Shown one piece after another: positions 20,769-32,259 of a stretch of 64,000 nucleotides of DNA. How positions within the stretch are numbered: the first letter of the stretch is position 1; each line of letters opens with the position of its first letter. Below the pieces are notes generated by a model, which did no database searches, was not told the origin of the DNA, and worked only from the letters and a program-made list of their open reading frames with translations. The DNA comes from Orobanche coerulescens (lineage: Eukaryota; Streptophyta; Magnoliopsida; Lamiales; Orobanchaceae). The position numbers and the translations under genes are program-made. The stretch spans positions 138,494,096-138,558,095 of the forward strand of contig CM065802.1 in assembly GCA_033398695.1 (NCBI GenBank), written 5' to 3'.

Positions 20769-23707
20769 TGTAAAACCCAGATTTTTTAACATGTTAAAAT
20801 ACCCTTTAATCTCGAATCTATAAAAGACGTTTAATTATTTAAAATACTGCATTACGATTATAACCTAAGTATTTAAATCGTTAACATTTGAACAAATTAA
20901 TGTAATACGAATATAAGACTTATACTGAAATAATTTGTACATATTTAAAATTGTCACACGTTTTCTATTTTTGTCCCTAGCCGAATGATATGTTGTACAC
21001 AAACATATGGAATCGTGAATCATGTCAAGGTTCGTGATGGGTTTTAAATTTGGCAAAGTCTTCCATCAAATACCCATAATTTAGGCATTTTCCTTTTTGA
21101 AATTCCTCCCCACTCGCCTATATATATCACACACACATACTTCACCAAACTAAAAACCCTAAAACCTAAAACTAAAAACGGAGGCAACCTAGCTCTCTAC
21201 CATTCCCGTTCGATTGAGTCGTGCGCAAAGGAAGACTTGGTGGTAGATTGAAGGTCTAGGGTGCGTTGGTATGATTAAACACGTTATATGATGGCTTAAA
21301 TGAATTCTGGAATTAAGACAACTTGTATACCTTAATTTGTGAACGAGATAGGTCATGATATATAATGATTCAATTCAGTTTCTTTTGATAAAAACCTAGT
21401 TTTATGTCTTAGTTAAGTTCTCCTATTGGTTTGGAGTGATTTTGAGTTGTTTTGGTCGTGTTTTTGATTTTTGTGTGATTAAGTGTTGAATCTGAAATTC
21501 GGGAGTGTGAAATCAGTCCACTTTGTCGATTTTTGATTAAAAACTATAATGAGTTGGGCCATGAAACTCTCCAGTATGTAACTTCTATATGATTAGTAAT
21601 ACCATGAATTTTTGAGATTTTTTCCTGGATGTTTTGGTTGGTCGTTGAGGCGGATACTTTTTGGGTACAACTGCATATCGGTTTTCTGAATAGTCTAAGT
21701 TTGAGTATTTTTCGGATGGGGTTAAACTAACTAATAAATTCTGGGAAAATTCCTGTGGGTTCTAAAGACATTAAAGTACCATTCTAAATTTTTGTGAATT
21801 TTACTTTTGAGTTCTGTTGTGATTCAGAAATTCGTCAAGTTGTAACTTGTTCATAGATAAAAGCTGGAAAAAAAAAGGTTAAAAGGCTAATAAATGTTAG
21901 GGTTGTATTGAATTTATCTCCAGGTATGCTGTCAGGTTTTTTGGTCATATTGAAAGGGGTCCATTTTAATGATACCAACGTGTTTTTGAGTGATTATTGA
22001 GTCTAAAATCAAGTTCTGGAAAAGTACTTTCTGAATATGTAAGTCTTGTAATTTTTAGAAGTCGGGAGAATGTCTTTTCTGATTTTACAAGTTCAAGTAT
22101 CAAACCTGTCAATTAGTAATCCGAATTTCAACCCTGGATTATGATTTTTGTTTTGAAATTAGTAAGGAATAACCAACTCAAATTGGACAGGGCTTAAATA
22201 TAAGATGTGTTTGGGCTCTGTGATTTTTGGTGGATTTTTTAGAGTAGCAAATCATAGTCTCTTAATTGCTTACTTTTTGAGTCTCCTGTCACCGAATCTG
22301 GACTAGTTTTGATAAGGAATTTTTGTTCTACAAAAATTACACAAAGTAGGAAACATATGTACCTACCTGGGGTAATTTTGCTAAGGCTCCAGGAGGTGCA
22401 CAAATGTACTTTAAAAATCCGAAAACGTGATACATGTTTTGATATTAAAAGCTGAGTTTTCTTAAAAAGGTGGTTACACACTCAAAGTCTATTATATTAC
22501 TAAAATGAGTAACCAAATTCATTTAGACTTAAAGTAATACTTGGTTATTGATCCGTATAGGTTCCATGAAGCGGAAGTGATCCTGTATCTTGTGATCCAT
22601 CTATCTTTATTTACTTTTGCTGTTGAATAAGGTACAGATATTCCGTACTCTTTCAGCAAGAGTACAACTACTTTCTCTGTCATGACCTTTCTCTCTCTTC
22701 TATATTATTTGCCTATCTTATTTTGGACTGTTGATATTCGAACTCTACGTTTCAACCTTGACATTGCATCTTTGATTTGATACATGTGAACTAAACCTTT
22801 GATATTAGCCCTTTGATTATTCGAACCTTTGATATTGAACTTTGACTATATGAATGAGACCTACCCTTTGATTTGGACTTGTACTTTTTGACCCTTCAGT
22901 ATTTACCCAGGTATTATCTGTTCCCAGTTATGGGGGGTCCATGACAGTAGCATTGATGCACCAATGTTATGACTCTAGTGTGGTTGGAGAGATGTACCAC
23001 ACCGTCCCTTATCTGCTATCTGATTTGGCCATTATTATGATTATGAATTGTTTGCAGGGGCGTATGGATGCATCCTAGATTTGTTTGTTATTTGTTTGGG
23101 CTACTATGATGACATGGATATATATTATATTCGTTTGGTGATTGGGCATCCGTGCATGCAGTCCCTTCACATTTGGGAGTTGATCACTGTATTGGGCTAC
23201 TATTTGTTTGGATGTTTGTTTGGGCCTGGGGTAAAATACTGAATCCACATTCATACACTTTATACTTAAACTTTGATATCCTTTTGATTATCCATTGACA
23301 CCATATGTATTCTATCTTTGCATTCCTTTGATTATCTTATCTCGTTTGATCTGTTTTGTTATTTGCTTTATATCTGTTCACTGAGCTTTTTATGCTCAGC
23401 CGCTTTTCTTTTCCATGCGGCAGGTACTTAAGCTAGGAGCGGGGTTATTAGCTTGGGGATGAGAGAGAGTGGATTACCCTATAGATCTATTTAAATAATG
23501 AACTTTATTTCCTTGTCGTTATTTCCGAATTTCGGACATTTGTATCGTACTTTCTTTTGTTTGGTTTCGGGGACACTTGGTGTTGTTTTAGTCCCCTTTT
23601 GATATTTTTTTTGAATTTAAGACTTCCGCTGTTTGATTTGAATCTGTTGTATCTGATATGTCACCATAAAGTGACGCTTCTACCCTTGCCGGGTTGGGGC
23701 GTTACCA
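20769..23707 (+). repeat. T2 5' LTR
   Basis: It starts TGTAAAACCCAG and ends near GGGGCGTTACCA; the second LTR ends GGGGCATTACA, so this terminus is mutated. A TATATATA box is near 21118, followed by an AAACCCTAAAACC stretch. No CG-NN-CG array is present, unlike the T1 group. The LTR has no coding sequence; the short open frames in it are chance. Confidence 0.93.
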
Positions 23708-23711
23708 TTTA

Positions 23712-23723
23712 TGGTATCGGAGC
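23712..23723 (+). promoter_or_regulatory. T2 primer-binding site
   Basis: TGGTATCGGAGC, one base from the initiator-Met tRNA complement TGGTATCAGAGC, a few bases after the 5' LTR. Confidence 0.8.
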
Positions 23724-23853
23724 GACCGGGTTTGAATCTTCAGGGCTTAGGCCATGACCTGTGAGATTGGGTAGATGCTAGGCTTTCGTTTCGTCTTTTC
23801 TTTTTCGTACTTACATTCGTTTGTCTTTCGCTAACCGTTTAGTATCGTTTTAG

Positions 23854-24636
23854 ATGGTGAACACACGCAACGGCGCTGGTGGTGATAACCCTCCTGATTA
23901 TGATGGTATGGTTGCTCGAGCAGTAGCTGCTGCTATCCCTCATATTCTTGAGACTCTACAAAATACTGACGGGGCTAGGAACAACAATGAGGGTATTCAT
24001 GTGTGGATTGAGCGTTTCAACAAGTTGAAGCCCATCTCTTTCAAGTCAGCCGCTACTCCTACCGAGACGGAGGACTGGATTACTCATTGTGAGAAGCTGT
24101 TTCAGGTAGTGGGTTGTCCTGATAAGGTGAAAGCACGTTTAGACGCTTTCAAGCTTTAGGGTGATGCCCTCAATTGGTGGAAGGCGCATGTTCAGGCGAA
24201 GGGCGATAATTATGCTGAGACGTGTACTTGGGCAGTATTTCGTGAAACCTTTTATAAGAGGTACATCCCTTTCTCAGAATAGCAGAGATATGAAAGGGAG
24301 TACGGTACGATCCACCAGTTAGAACGGGAGAACTCGGAAGAGTACATGGAGCGTTTTCTTAGGCTGGCTAGCTTCGTGGGACCCTCTGGATCGGGGATGC
24401 ACATGCATGTGCTCGTCACTACAAGTGGCGATTGAAGCATTGGGTGCTTGACCGTATTGTTAACACGGAGTATGCTGATGTGTCGATGGTTTGTGATGCA
24501 GCACGTAATATTGAGCTGTTACATGAGGGTGGAGTGTCGAACAAGAGGAATCGTGATGGGGACAGGATATAGTCTGGGTCTTCTGGGCAGCAGAACTGGG
24601 GTTTTGACCATCGGGGTCATTCTGAGCAGGGTTTTG
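23854..24636 (+). pseudogene. T2 gag, N-terminal part
   Basis: The start MVNTRNGAGGDNPPDYDGMV is open to a TAG at 24157-24159, where the family has Glu before GDALNWW. The frame then continues GDALNWWKAHV, FYKRYIPFSE, a second stop near 24280, and LERENSEEYMERFLRLASFVG. A frameshift near 24400 moves it to HYKWRLKHWVLDRIVNTEYADVSMV, with another stop before the copia insertion. This is the Retrotrans_gag capsid domain of plant Tekay elements. K1 inserted at 24636/24637 in the Gly/Gln-rich part after the capsid, and the frame resumes at 34221 after the repeated ttttg. Confidence 0.9.
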
Positions 24637-26593
24637 TGTTGGGATTCGGTGCCTAAAACGAAGGCCCAGCGGAAGCGGTAAAACGAAAATTAATTCGATC
24701 CGAATCCCTACGAGGATCGATCGAGCTACGTATATACGAATATATAAACGAAAAGCAAGAGTCATAAGAAACTAACCCTCGAAGTCCGTTGATTAAATGA
24801 AAACCTTCTCTTGAGCTATTCCCCAAGCTCTTGAACGATCCAACGCCGAAAGTACCGCGTCTCTACTTGCCACGCGCCGGAGAAACGACCGGAACGACGA
24901 TCACCTTGCTATCCTCCGAGGATATGGCTAGAGCTAAGTGATGAAGCTTCCAATATGAGATTATCACACTCTAAGTGTATAACTCACAATTCTCATTTAT
25001 TTCTTGATTTTTCTCCAAGAATCACCAAGAACAAGTTGAAGAAGAAGATGAAGATAAGTGTTTGAACTCAAAGTCTCACTTTCTCTCTCTCTCAATGTAT
25101 CTCACGGTTGGCACAATGATCATTTTGGAGAGTGACAAGTCTTCTCTTCTTATTCAATTCCTTTCCACATGAGAACAACTCATGTTTAACCCCACCTTGA
25201 AAAAGATATCAAATATCTATTCATTAAACACCTAATCAAGATTCCAATTGATTTAAAAATCAAAGTCTTGTCAAGGTGTGGGGAAGGGGGCTATGATGAA
25301 GAAATACGACGAGTTCGGTTCGTTTCGACTCCGTGAGTCCAAACAGATAAACTCCGATTCCGTTCCGATGTATTTATATCGATCAATTAATCCAATTAAT
25401 TAATCATATCAAATACATAATAACATAATTAATTTCTCCAAGAAATAATTATATCCATGAATTAAATTAATCACCCGGATATATTTAATTCATTAAGCCG
25501 TAAATCAATTTATCCGATAAATCGATTTAAATATCCAATGTCCCAAATTAGATATCCAATATCTAATATTCACAATGAGAGAATTAGCTTAATTCATTCC
25601 GTCGTCAATCCTAATGCGCGACTCGGTAGGTCCGTCTCAGTCAGCAATGGGAGGAACCAAAGAGTAGTAGCACCACCTAGCCACTGGTGGCCTACACTGC
25701 ACCCAACCGAGAACGAATGATTGGGATCATTCAAGAACCATTCGTAGTGAATACCAAGATACGTATAAACCCTTCTTTCAAATGTCCCGATCAAGTTATA
25801 GGTCACGGTCACCAAACCCTATCTCGTACTTGACGCTATGCATGCGTTAATGCAAATCGAGATCATCGAGCCGTGGTATCTAATACAACTAGCTCCAATG
25901 CTTTGGCCAAAGACTTATGATCTCATCTCGCCAATAACCGCATAGACATATAACCCGCTCACTAACAGGAGAAAGAATTCTATCTTGGTATTCGCAGACC
26001 TGCTACTTGCCCGTCCAAGATGCACGTCGAGGTTGACCCCGCCTTCCGGTTACAGGTGGTCGAACTACTCTAATGAAAATCTTGACGTCACAAGCACATC
26101 CCTACTAAATCCTCAAGTCTAAGGTTCACGAATACCTATCACAACCTTTCGATTCCGTCATTGATCGTCCTGAGTGAAATCCATGTGACGAATCGAGGGT
26201 GAGTCGGTTTGAGTATACTAATCCAATTAGCATACCTATAACGTGTGCTCCCACTAACCATTAGTGTTCGACAGGCACTCTCCATGTCAAAGAACACGTC
26301 ATACAAGTCTTCACATAAACTTAACGCCTACCAAGTTTCATCGACTTGCGAACGATTAAGTATTTGAGCTATAACCTTTCCAAAGGCCGACTCCTTATCC
26401 AATAAGGAGTGGAACATTTTGCTCTCAAATACACGGACTAGTTTCTATATGTTTATTTACGAGTTAGGAATGCCAAGAACTACCAAGAAATAAAGAAACA
26501 TTCATTTGCCTTATATAATTGGTTTACATAATTACAAGTACAATGCCCTCACTCAACAACCTCCGAGTGGCATTCGAGGGCATACTCCTAACA
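24637..26593 (-). repeat. K1 3' LTR
   Basis: 1957 bp, near-identical to 32260-34220 with a few short indels (for example near 25290, 25905 and 25935). AT-rich, no coding sequence. Confidence 0.95.
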
Positions 26594-26609
26594 ATCTCCC
26601 ACTTGCACT
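26594..26609 (-). other. K1 polypurine tract
   Basis: The minus strand reads AGTGCAAGTGGGAGAT directly before the 3' LTR, the usual plant copia PPT. Confidence 0.85.
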
Positions 26610-26639
26610 CAATGCCACACACTATGGTATCTAATACCC

Positions 26640-29336
26640 ATGTTCTCTAGATGACGCTCCAAGCTAGTCCGAGAAAGTGGCTTGTCAGTGGATCGGCGAC
26701 GTTGTCGGCCGAGTCTACTCAGGCAAGACAATGTATCCCTTGCGAACAAATTCTCTTACGAGATGATACTTCCTCTCAATATGTTTGGTGTCATAGAAAC
26801 CTCGGCTCCTTGGCTCGCGCATACTCGTCGTTGTCGCAAAGATAGCGGAACAGGCAACTAAAGACATGGTATCATTTGAAGTTCTCCTAAACTTCTTAAT
26901 CCATAACCCTTCCTTGGAAGCCTCCGAGGCTGCTTGATACTCAGCCTGACAGGTGGAATCAGCAGTCGCGCTTTGCTTGGCACTACGCCAAGATACTGCT
27001 CCTCCATTAAGAGTAAATATATAGCCAGAAGTGGACATCGAGTCGTCCTTCAGTCCTTGGAAGTCCGAATCAGTGAATCCCACCACATCTAAATCTCCAC
27101 CGCCATACATAAGAACCATATCTCTCGTTCTTCTCAAGTACTTGAGAACGTTCTTTACAGCAGTCCAATGTTCCCTACCTGGGTTTGCCTGAAACCTACT
27201 CACCACGCTTACAGCATGCGCGATGTCAGGTCTAGTACACAACATAGCATACATAAGACTACCCACGGCCGAAGCATATGGTATATTACTCATTTCCTTG
27301 CGTTGTTCCTCACTTTGAGGACACATCTTCAAGGTGAGTTTTATTCCATGTTGCATCGGTAGGAACCCTCTTTTAGAATCATCCATCTTAAATCGCTTTA
27401 AGATCTTATCTATATAGAGGGCTTGGGAAAGGCCTATTGTTCTCTTCGATCTATCCCGGTAGATCCGAATACCAAGAATATAGGTTGCTTCTCCCAAGTC
27501 TTTCATGGAGAAATTACTCGAAAGCCAAGCTTTCACAGAACTGAGCATTCCCACATCATTTCCTATTAGTAGAATGTCATCTACATATAGTACTAAGAAT
27601 GCGATCTTGCTCCCACTAACCTTCTTGTATACACAAGGTTCCTCTTCATTTTGCACGAAGTCAAACTCTTTGACCGCCTCGTCAAAACGAAGGTTCCAAC
27701 TACGCGACGCTTGCTTCAGTCCATAAATGGAACGCTGAAGCTTGCACACTTTCTGAATATCGACTTCGGACACAAAGCCTTTAGGCTGCTCCATATAGAT
27801 TTCCTCCTCGAGGAATCCATTAAGGAAAGCCGTCTTTACGTCCATTTGCCATATCTCATAATCGTGGTAGGCAGCTATAGCAAGCATCATGCGAATAGAC
27901 TTGATCATGGCTACGGGCGAGAAGGTATCGTGGTAATCGATCCCTTCCTTTTGGGTATAACCCTTTGCCACAAGCCTGGCCTTATAGGCGTCAACCTTGC
28001 CATCACCATCAGTCTTTCTCTTGTAGATCCACTTATTCCCAATGGGCACTATGCCCTTGGGGCGGTCTACTAGAGTCCAGACCTGATTTACATGCATCGA
28101 GTCTATCTCAGCTTCCATAGCTTCACGCCATTTCACGGAGTCTACATCCACCATCGCTTGGTCATAGGTCGTCGGGTCGGTCTCTTGGCTATCACTTGGA
28201 ACCTCATGGAGACCCAGCTCCTCCAAGTGCACAAGCCCATACCTCTCAGGTAAATGAGACACCCTACTAGACCTACGAGGTGGTTGTACTTGTGTTTCAG
28301 AAAGTTCGGTTCCAGTTTCTTGCACAGGTGTCTCTCGAGGAGTTTCATTGTATTCTTCTAAAGAAATACTTCTACCTGCTCCGCCTTCCTGAATGAACTC
28401 ATCTTCCAGGAAGTGTGCTTGTAAAGCAACAATGATCCTTCGATCTTCGGGCATGTAGAATAGATATCCCATCGTCCCAGACGGGAATCCAATGAAACGT
28501 CCCTTCGCAGACCTAGCTTCCAACTTTTCCACCTTAGTCTTCTTGACATAAGCGGGACATCCCCAAATCCTAATATGATTAAGACTTGGTTTCCTTCCTT
28601 CCCACATCTCATGTGGAGTTTTAGGAACGGATTTGGAAGGACATCTGTTCAAGATATACGCGGCAGTCAGGAGTGCATACCCCCACAGGTAAATCGGCAA
28701 GTCAGTATAGCCTAGCATGGAACGGACCATGTTCAACAGGGTCCGGTTCCTTCTTTCCGACACACCATTTAACTGAGGAGTACCTGGAGGTGTTAGTTGT
28801 GAAACTATTCCATGTTCCTTAAGGAACTCGTCAAACTCCGTACTCATATACTCGCCACCTCGGTCCGACCGAAGTGCTTTGATATGATTACCAGTTTGTT
28901 TCTCGACTAGGGCCTTGAATTCCTGGAATTTCTCAAAGGCCTCGAATTTATGTTTCATTAGGTATACATAACCATACCTAGTATGATCATCTGTAAACGT
29001 AATGAAATATTGATATCCGTCACGTGCTGCTTCCAAAGCACCACAAACGTTAGTATGGATTAATCCTAGTTTATCAGCGGCTCTTTCAAAAGTCCCTGTG
29101 AAGGGGGACTTAGTCATTTTGCCTTTAAGGCAAGATTCACAAGTAGGAAAGGGATCCGATCCCAATGGACCCATAAGTCCATCTTTTTCCATCTTGTAAA
29201 CCTTGGTCTGACCAACATGACCAAGTCTAAGATGCCATTTCAAAACTTGGTTGGTTTCATCCCTACCACGTTTTCTAGTCATAGTATTCACAACTATTTT
29301 GTTGCTGAGATTTAGATGATACAATCCATTCAACAA
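26640..29336 (-). pseudogene. K1 pol: integrase, RT, RNase H
   Basis: An 873-codon frame is open from 29336 to 26715. In order it has the pre-integrase WHLRLGH and CESCLKGK zinc residues, integrase core with RSDRGGEY and NGVSERRNRT, then RT with WIYKRKTDGDGKVDAYKARLVAKG, DVKTAFLNGFLEEEIYMEQP and the active-site LYVDDILLIGND. RNase H follows (VVGFTDSDF, QAEYQA). Despite its length it is not functional. The first catalytic Asp of the D,D,E triad is Asn (HTNVCG, codon 29049-29051). The third RNase H Asp region (normally CDN) is lost, with the frame damaged around 26820. A short out-of-frame tail (SADNVADPLT) continues to about 26640. Confidence 0.93.
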
Positions 29337-29361
29337 TGTAGCAAGATCTACTAGTTTATTT

Positions 29362-29800
29362 CTAAAATAAATTTTGCAGAACCATCACCAATGAAAATGA
29401 AAAGCCTTTTCGGTCCATGACCGAATGGATACAATGTTTTGTGCCCTTGGGCAAAACAAGTACATCTTCTAAAGTCAAAACAAAACCGGATTCTAAACCC
29501 AAAAGAAGTGATCCTATGTCGGTCGCCTCGACACTATGCCCGCTTCCGACCGTGATCATAACTTCGCAGATCCAAGCTTCCTACTTTGTTCCAGATCCCG
29601 ATTCACGGTACAAATATGAGAACTAGCACTTAATCCAAAGATCCAGAAGTAGAAAATACAAGAGCGTAACAATTTGTTTCCAAAACTAAAAGTTCTCAGA
29701 CTAAGTGCCATGAAGAATCGGACAGTCTCTAGCCCAGTGGCCCACTCACCGCACTTGTGACAAGCATCCTTCTTCTTCTTGTTCTTTGGAACCATCGGGC
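29362..29800 (-). pseudogene. K1 gag zinc knuckle and protease remnants
   Basis: The CCHC knuckle near 29740-29770 starts CHKCGE, then a one-base frameshift moves GHWARDC to another frame. The protease active-site region near 29640 reads WIFGLSASSHIC instead of a D-S/T-G triad, so the catalytic Asp is gone. Downstream, VEATDIGSLLLGLESGFVLTLEDVLVLP (29362-29559) is the usual end of a copia protease. A short gap to 29336 separates it from the pol frame. Confidence 0.8.
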
Positions 29801-30149
29801 CTTGCCCTTTCCCTTAAGGTCCTTAGCTTGTGGTCCACCCGCTTCTTGGTCTTTTTCTTCTTATTCTTAGACTTCCGAAGTCCGTAAGAAATCACAAGTG
29901 CGAGACTCCTTCATCCGCGGAGTCTTCATCCGAGACCGAGCGGTCACTAGTTTGTTCATTAGCCCACTAAGTTACATGCAATTTCGTTGCGGTTGAAGTT
30001 CATAACAAATCGTGAGAAGGAATCGTGGGAGAGACTGTAGGATAAGGTCGGTTGAGAGAAGCATCCATTTTAAAATCAAGAGCCTCCAATCTCTCGATCA
30101 TGGATATCATTTTGAGGACGTGTTCCCAACCTTCTCACCTTCCTTCATC

Positions 30150-30565
30150 CTAGCACCGAATGCTTGCTTGATATCTCATATCTAGCAGCTTGTGCTCACC
30201 ATAAAGCTCGGTTAAGTGAGATAGAATCCGCCTAGCAGAAGTCATTTTCTCATGAGCTCTCTGAAGCTCATTAGACATGGAAGCCATCATATAAGCACGG
30301 ACTTTCACGTCATCCTTAACCCACTTTTCGTGGTTTTCAATCTCTTCCTGATTGGCTCGGGTCCGCACAGGAGGCGCCGGAATGTCCGTCTCCAAGACAT
30401 ATCCCAAGGCTCTATACTGAGGACAATCATCAGATTGCGGAGCCAATCCACAAAGTTAGGTCCCATTAAGGTGTTCTTTTCGAGTAGAATTGCGAGTGGA
30501 TTCATTGTCATATTGAGATTTGTCTGCATTAAGTATAACAGATTAATTAGTGACTCATTCAATTA
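30150..30565 (-). pseudogene. K1 gag
   Basis: Two overlapping minus-strand frames give the copia gag: NPLAILLEKNTLMGPNFVDWL (start, about 30440-30510), then a shift to YRALGYVLETDIPAPPVRT, WVKDDVKVRAYMMASMSNEL and ARRILSHLTELYGEHK (30150-30446). This is the UBN2/gag-polypeptide family. The rest of gag (29800-30150) is degenerate, with MISMIERLEALDF-like pieces. At least two frameshifts are needed. Confidence 0.82.
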
Positions 30566-32246
30566 TGTTCTGAGTATAGAATTTAAGGTCTTTTCTATTC
30601 TTGTTACCCAGCTCCCACTATTTTTATCGGAATAACACACCCCCATGTGATATCCGGAAGTATCGTCGCTCTACTTCATAGTGGTGATCGAGTTCTTTAT
30701 AAATCTTAATAGAGGGCAACCGAACAGATTCATAAAGTGGTGTCCAACACCAACCCATCTAATGGATGATTCGATCTTCTTTTTCCCCTTGTTCACTCCC
30801 CTCAACCTATACGATTTCTATGGTTCGTGAACAAGTTAAGTTTATACCATCGACGTAAATCAGTTTCACAATTGAATCTTATCCGGCAACCTATCAGGTT
30901 TCTAGGGATAAAATTTGCTCCAACCGAAGGCATCCAATGCGCTCTCGGTAATTTATCCGTCCTCCCCGAACGACTACCCCGATAACTCGGAAGCATAGCA
31001 CATCCGGTTTGGATTTCAATTTCCCAAAAACTCGATGGAGGGAAGGAAAACCTTGAAACCTTATAAACTTAATTATTTATAGTGGGAGAATTTTCACGAT
31101 TAACGTTACACTTTGCACATTAATCATATTAGCGCGTTTGAGGCATTCATACAATATGAAACAACCATTCACAACCTAGTTGCTACCAACATGTGGTTCA
31201 TGGACCGTTCCTAGAAAACAAAAACTTCGTAATCTAATTACAAGTCTTCGTGTTGAATCTTCGTCTTCTCGAAATGGATCTTCCTCCGGTCTTCGTCATT
31301 ACATATAAATTTTACATCGAAAATTGCATCCTAGATACAAACATTTCTAGTAAAATAAATAGGCTCAAAACGGCCTTTACAACCCAATCGAATAAAACGA
31401 ACGATTCAAATCTAAGTCCACGAACCACATCCCCATTCAAAAGCATTCATCCAATAAATACTATATAAATGGAAAGCGAGAGATACATTGATCCAATCAA
31501 CAATACGAACCGATCCAATCGATTCACACAATCGTAATTTGATAACGCTCAAAATAATTGGCCGACCATAAATATTCCAATTAATCAAATTTCCTTATAA
31601 AATGAAATACCATAAATCATTTTAATCATATTAAATCCAATTTAACATGCGGAGATTAATTTTCAAGAATACACGAAAAATCGAGCCGGGTGAAAACGGC
31701 CAAGATGACCGAGTCACCCTCACTTACCGCGATACGCCCGGCTTGGCCGAGTCACGCTCGGAAGAATCTGCCAGACATGACCGAGTCCTAGACACGGTCG
31801 GGTCGCCCGGGCTGACTTGGTAGATCGTTGACACGACCGTGTCATCCAGACACGGCCGAGTCACTTCGGCACACGCCCGTGTCTCCCGACACGATCGGGT
31901 CTCAGCAGCTGGCCTCGCCACATCTGCGACACGACCGTGTCACCCAGACACGGCCGAGTCATTCTCGGCCAAAATACCCTTTTTGTCCAAAAAGTCGTCC
32001 GACGACGATTCGGGGCTAGATTTTCGACCGGATATCCAATATCAATATTTTACGACTTTCATATCTCCAATATAAATCATATTTCCCAGAAATTTAAGAT
32101 TTATATTTAGACATAAACTTAAGAAAAATACAATTATTACGAACGAAAAACATATACCACGATTATGACTAAAATGATTCCAAATCATTCACCATCTAAT
32201 CGAGCATTCCAAATGCCAATATCGTATATACGATCGCAAGACCTAC
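30566..32246 (-). other. K1 untranslated leader
   Basis: About 1.7 kb between PBS and gag without a recognisable protein. It holds the CG-rich inverted-repeat array at 31700-31985 listed separately. The rest is AT-rich. Confidence 0.6.
31700..31985 (-). repeat. GACACGNCCGTGTC array in the K1 leader
   Basis: About eleven copies of a near-palindrome: GACACGACCGTGTC occurs twice (near 31830 and 31928), with relatives such as GACACGGCCGAGTC, CACACGCCCGTGTC, GACACGATCGGGTC and GACATGACCGAGTC. Most copies have the CG-NN-CG core. The block is sharply GC-richer than the surrounding leader. Confidence 0.85.
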
Positions 32247-32258
32247 GCTCTGATACCA
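32247..32258 (-). promoter_or_regulatory. K1 primer-binding site
   Basis: The minus strand reads TGGTATCAGAGC, a perfect initiator-Met tRNA complement, one base from the 5' LTR. Confidence 0.92.
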
Positions 32259-32259
32259 C

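Noticed and set aside
21120..21180. Interstitial telomere repeat (AAACCCTAAAACC)
   Set aside because: Only one to two degenerate units, inside the T2 LTR leader and repeated at the same LTR position near 38540.
26715..29336. K1 pol as an intact, active gene
   Set aside because: Catalytic Asp of integrase is Asn, RNase H end is damaged, and gag and protease are frameshifted.
31300..31480. Short plus-strand frame as a small gene in the K1 leader
   Set aside because: No homology, opposite to the K1 sense, AT-rich chance frame.
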